Source: JAJPKE01 sp052143275
GTDB taxonomy: Bacteria > Chloroflexota > Ktedonobacteria > Ktedonobacterales > JADMIN01
DNA: 7,433 nucleotides
Reading direction: 5' to 3'
NCBI GenBank assembly: GCA_052143275.1
Contig: JBKQTH010000178.1
Coordinates: 1 to 7,433, forward strand
This document shows, in pieces, positions 6,212 to 7,433 of this stretch. The notes under the pieces were generated by a model. It searched no databases and was not told the origin of the DNA. It saw only the letters and a program-made list of their open reading frames with translations. Position 1 is the stretch's first letter. Each line of letters starts with the position of its first letter. The translations under genes were made by a program, and so were the position numbers.

Positions 6212-7411
6212 ATGCTGGTGCTGCGGGCGTACAAAACCGAACTGGACCTGAACGATCGACAGGCGAACGCCTGCAAGCGGCATGCTGGCGCGGCTCGGTG
6301 GGCCTACAACTGGGGCTTGCAGATCAAGCAGGACCGGTATCGGGCCACCAAGAAAAGCCCGACGGCCTATGACCTGCACCGCGAACTCAATGCCCGGAAG
6401 AAGACGGACGTGGCCTGGATGTACGAGGTCTCCAAGTGTGCCCCGCAGGAAGCCCTGCGCAACCTCGATGCCGCCTTTACCAACTTCTTCCGCCGGTGCG
6501 CCCTCAAGAAGCTGGGGATGTGGTAAGGCAAGCTGGGCTACCCTCGCTTCAAGACCATAAAGAAGGGACTGGGGAGCTTCCGGCTCACCGGCTCCATTGT
6601 CGTGTCTACGGAGGCGATCGTGTTGCCTCGCTTGGGACGCCTCCGTCTCAAAGAACGTGGCTATCTCCCAACAGGCGGAGTGAAGATCCTCTCGGCGACG
6701 GTGAGTGAGCAGGCTGGGCACTGGTATGTGAGTCTGCAGGTCGAGCAGGAGCAGATGGTGCCCACGAACGCTGGTCCGGTGGTCGGCATTGATCTCGGCA
6801 TCACGCACCTGGCCACGCTCTCCGATGGGACGGTGATCCCCAACCCTCGCCACCTCAAGCGGCGCCTCAAGAAACTCAAGCGTTTGCAGCGAATGGTGAG
6901 CCGCCGCCAGAAAGGCGGGAAGAACCGCAAGAAAGCGGTCCGCAAGCTCGCGAGGCTGCATCGGCAGATCAAGAACCAACGTCGCCATACGCTGCATCAG
7001 GTCACGACCAGTCTGGCGAAAACCAAGTCGGTGCTGGTCATCGAAGACCTGTATGTAGCGGGTATGCTGAAGAACCATCATCTGGCGCAAGCCATTGGCG
7101 ATGTGGGCTTTTATGAGTTCAAGCGGCAACTGCTTTACAAGGCCAGCTGGTATGGGGCTCGCGTGATCCTGGCCGATCGCTGGGAGCCATCGAGCAAGCG
7201 GTGTAGTGGCTGCGGGTGGGTAGACGCAGAGCTGACCCTCTCCACCCGCACGTTTGCGTGCCACCAGTGCGGTCGAGTCATTGACCGAGATCTGAATGCC
7301 GCAATCAATCTTGCCAAACTGGCAGGCTCGTTCCTCGGACAGTCTAAACGCCTGTGGAGCCGCCAGCGCTGGCGCGAAGCCGTAAACTCCGCGTGCAACT
7401 GGCGGCGGTGA
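6212..7411 (+). pseudogene. tnpB: TnpB RNA-guided endonuclease, interrupted by one in-frame TAA
   Basis: TnpB is the RuvC-type, guide-RNA-directed nuclease of IS200/IS605 elements and a relative of Cas12. The frame from ATG 6212 spans 399 codons, normal length. TAA at 6524-6526 (codon 105) splits it into 104 codons and the remainder in the same frame, with no indel. Sequence resumes at once with GKLGYPRFK, as expected across this part of the family. In continuous numbering, RuvC-I Asp194 lies in GIDLGITHLA, RuvC-II Glu278 in VIEDLYVAGM and RuvC-III Asp360 in DRDLNAAINLAK. A zinc ribbon has Cys331/334 (CSGC) and Cys350/353 (CHQC). The positions nearly equal those known for ISDra2 TnpB (191, 278, 361). 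One base change (AAA, GAA or CAA to TAA) would explain the stop. Start support is modest (GAGGCGGG). Probably inactive unless the stop is read through. Confidence 0.9.
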
Positions 7412-7433
7412 AACAGGAACATGGTCCGGATGA

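Larger units (their letters stand above)
6150..7433 (+). mobile_element. IS200/IS605-family element, IS1341 type (tnpB only), right end outside window
   Basis: The element is recognised by its tnpB. No Y1 transposase (tnpA) is visible on the left, so it is of the tnpB-only IS1341 type or depends on a TnpA elsewhere. The left boundary is not resolved; it probably lies between the catalase stop (6052) and the hairpin at 6166-6202, and 6150 is an estimate. The window ends 22 bases after the tnpB stop, before the right end and any guide RNA terminus. IS200/IS605 elements have no terminal inverted repeats or target duplications, so none are expected. Confidence 0.7.

Noticed and set aside
6146..7264. 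372-codon open frame on the minus strand
   Set aside because: Antisense shadow of tnpB. The plus-strand frame carries every TnpB motif; this one carries none that I recognise.
1..7433. CRISPR array, toxin-antitoxin pair, tRNA or rRNA gene
   Set aside because: No regularly spaced repeats, no paired small genes of the known types, and no tRNA- or rRNA-like sequence was seen on either strand.

Overview
The window looks like chromosome from a GC-rich bacterium, most likely a member of the Chloroflexota (Ktedonobacteria-like). That guess rests on a Thr/Pro-rich lipoprotein stalk in front of a Vgb-type propeller, a T-box upstream of a single-chain glycyl-tRNA synthetase, and an IS200/IS605-type tnpB. 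No rRNA or tRNA gene is present to confirm it.

Left part (1-930, minus strand). The 5' end of glyQS, a single-chain glycyl-tRNA synthetase, runs off the left edge. It is preceded by a complete tRNA-Gly-sensing T-box leader (about 464-212). The leader has a Stem I with a GGC specifier, a short Stem III, the conserved T-box sequence with a UGGA bulge, and an intrinsic terminator with seven Us. Upstream, also on the minus strand, is a 99-codon hypothetical gene (559-858). A 23-codon reading frame with a strong ribosome binding site (848-919) overlaps its start in another frame, so the locus is either frameshifted or translationally coupled.

Middle (930-3790). A divergent intergenic region of about 330 bases holds several dyad elements. 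It leads into a plus-strand secreted lipoprotein with a seven-bladed Vgb-like propeller (1255-2349). This converges on a minus-strand 12-TM MFS transporter (2473-3789). A hairpin without a U-tract lies between them.

Right part (3790-7433). About 750 bases without a convincing gene precede a complete clade-3-type haem catalase (4547-6052) with all active-site residues. Behind it, in the same direction, lies the left portion of an IS1341-type element. Its tnpB (6212-7411) is full length but broken by a single in-frame TAA at codon 105. The RuvC triad and zinc ribbon are intact, and the element's right end lies beyond the window.

Apart from the T-box with its synthetase, the genes look like independent transcription units. 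I see no multi-gene defence or biosynthetic system. The best-supported item of interest is the glycine T-box. The most open questions are the interrupted tnpB, the histidine-free Vgb propeller, and the frameshift-like arrangement at 848-919.
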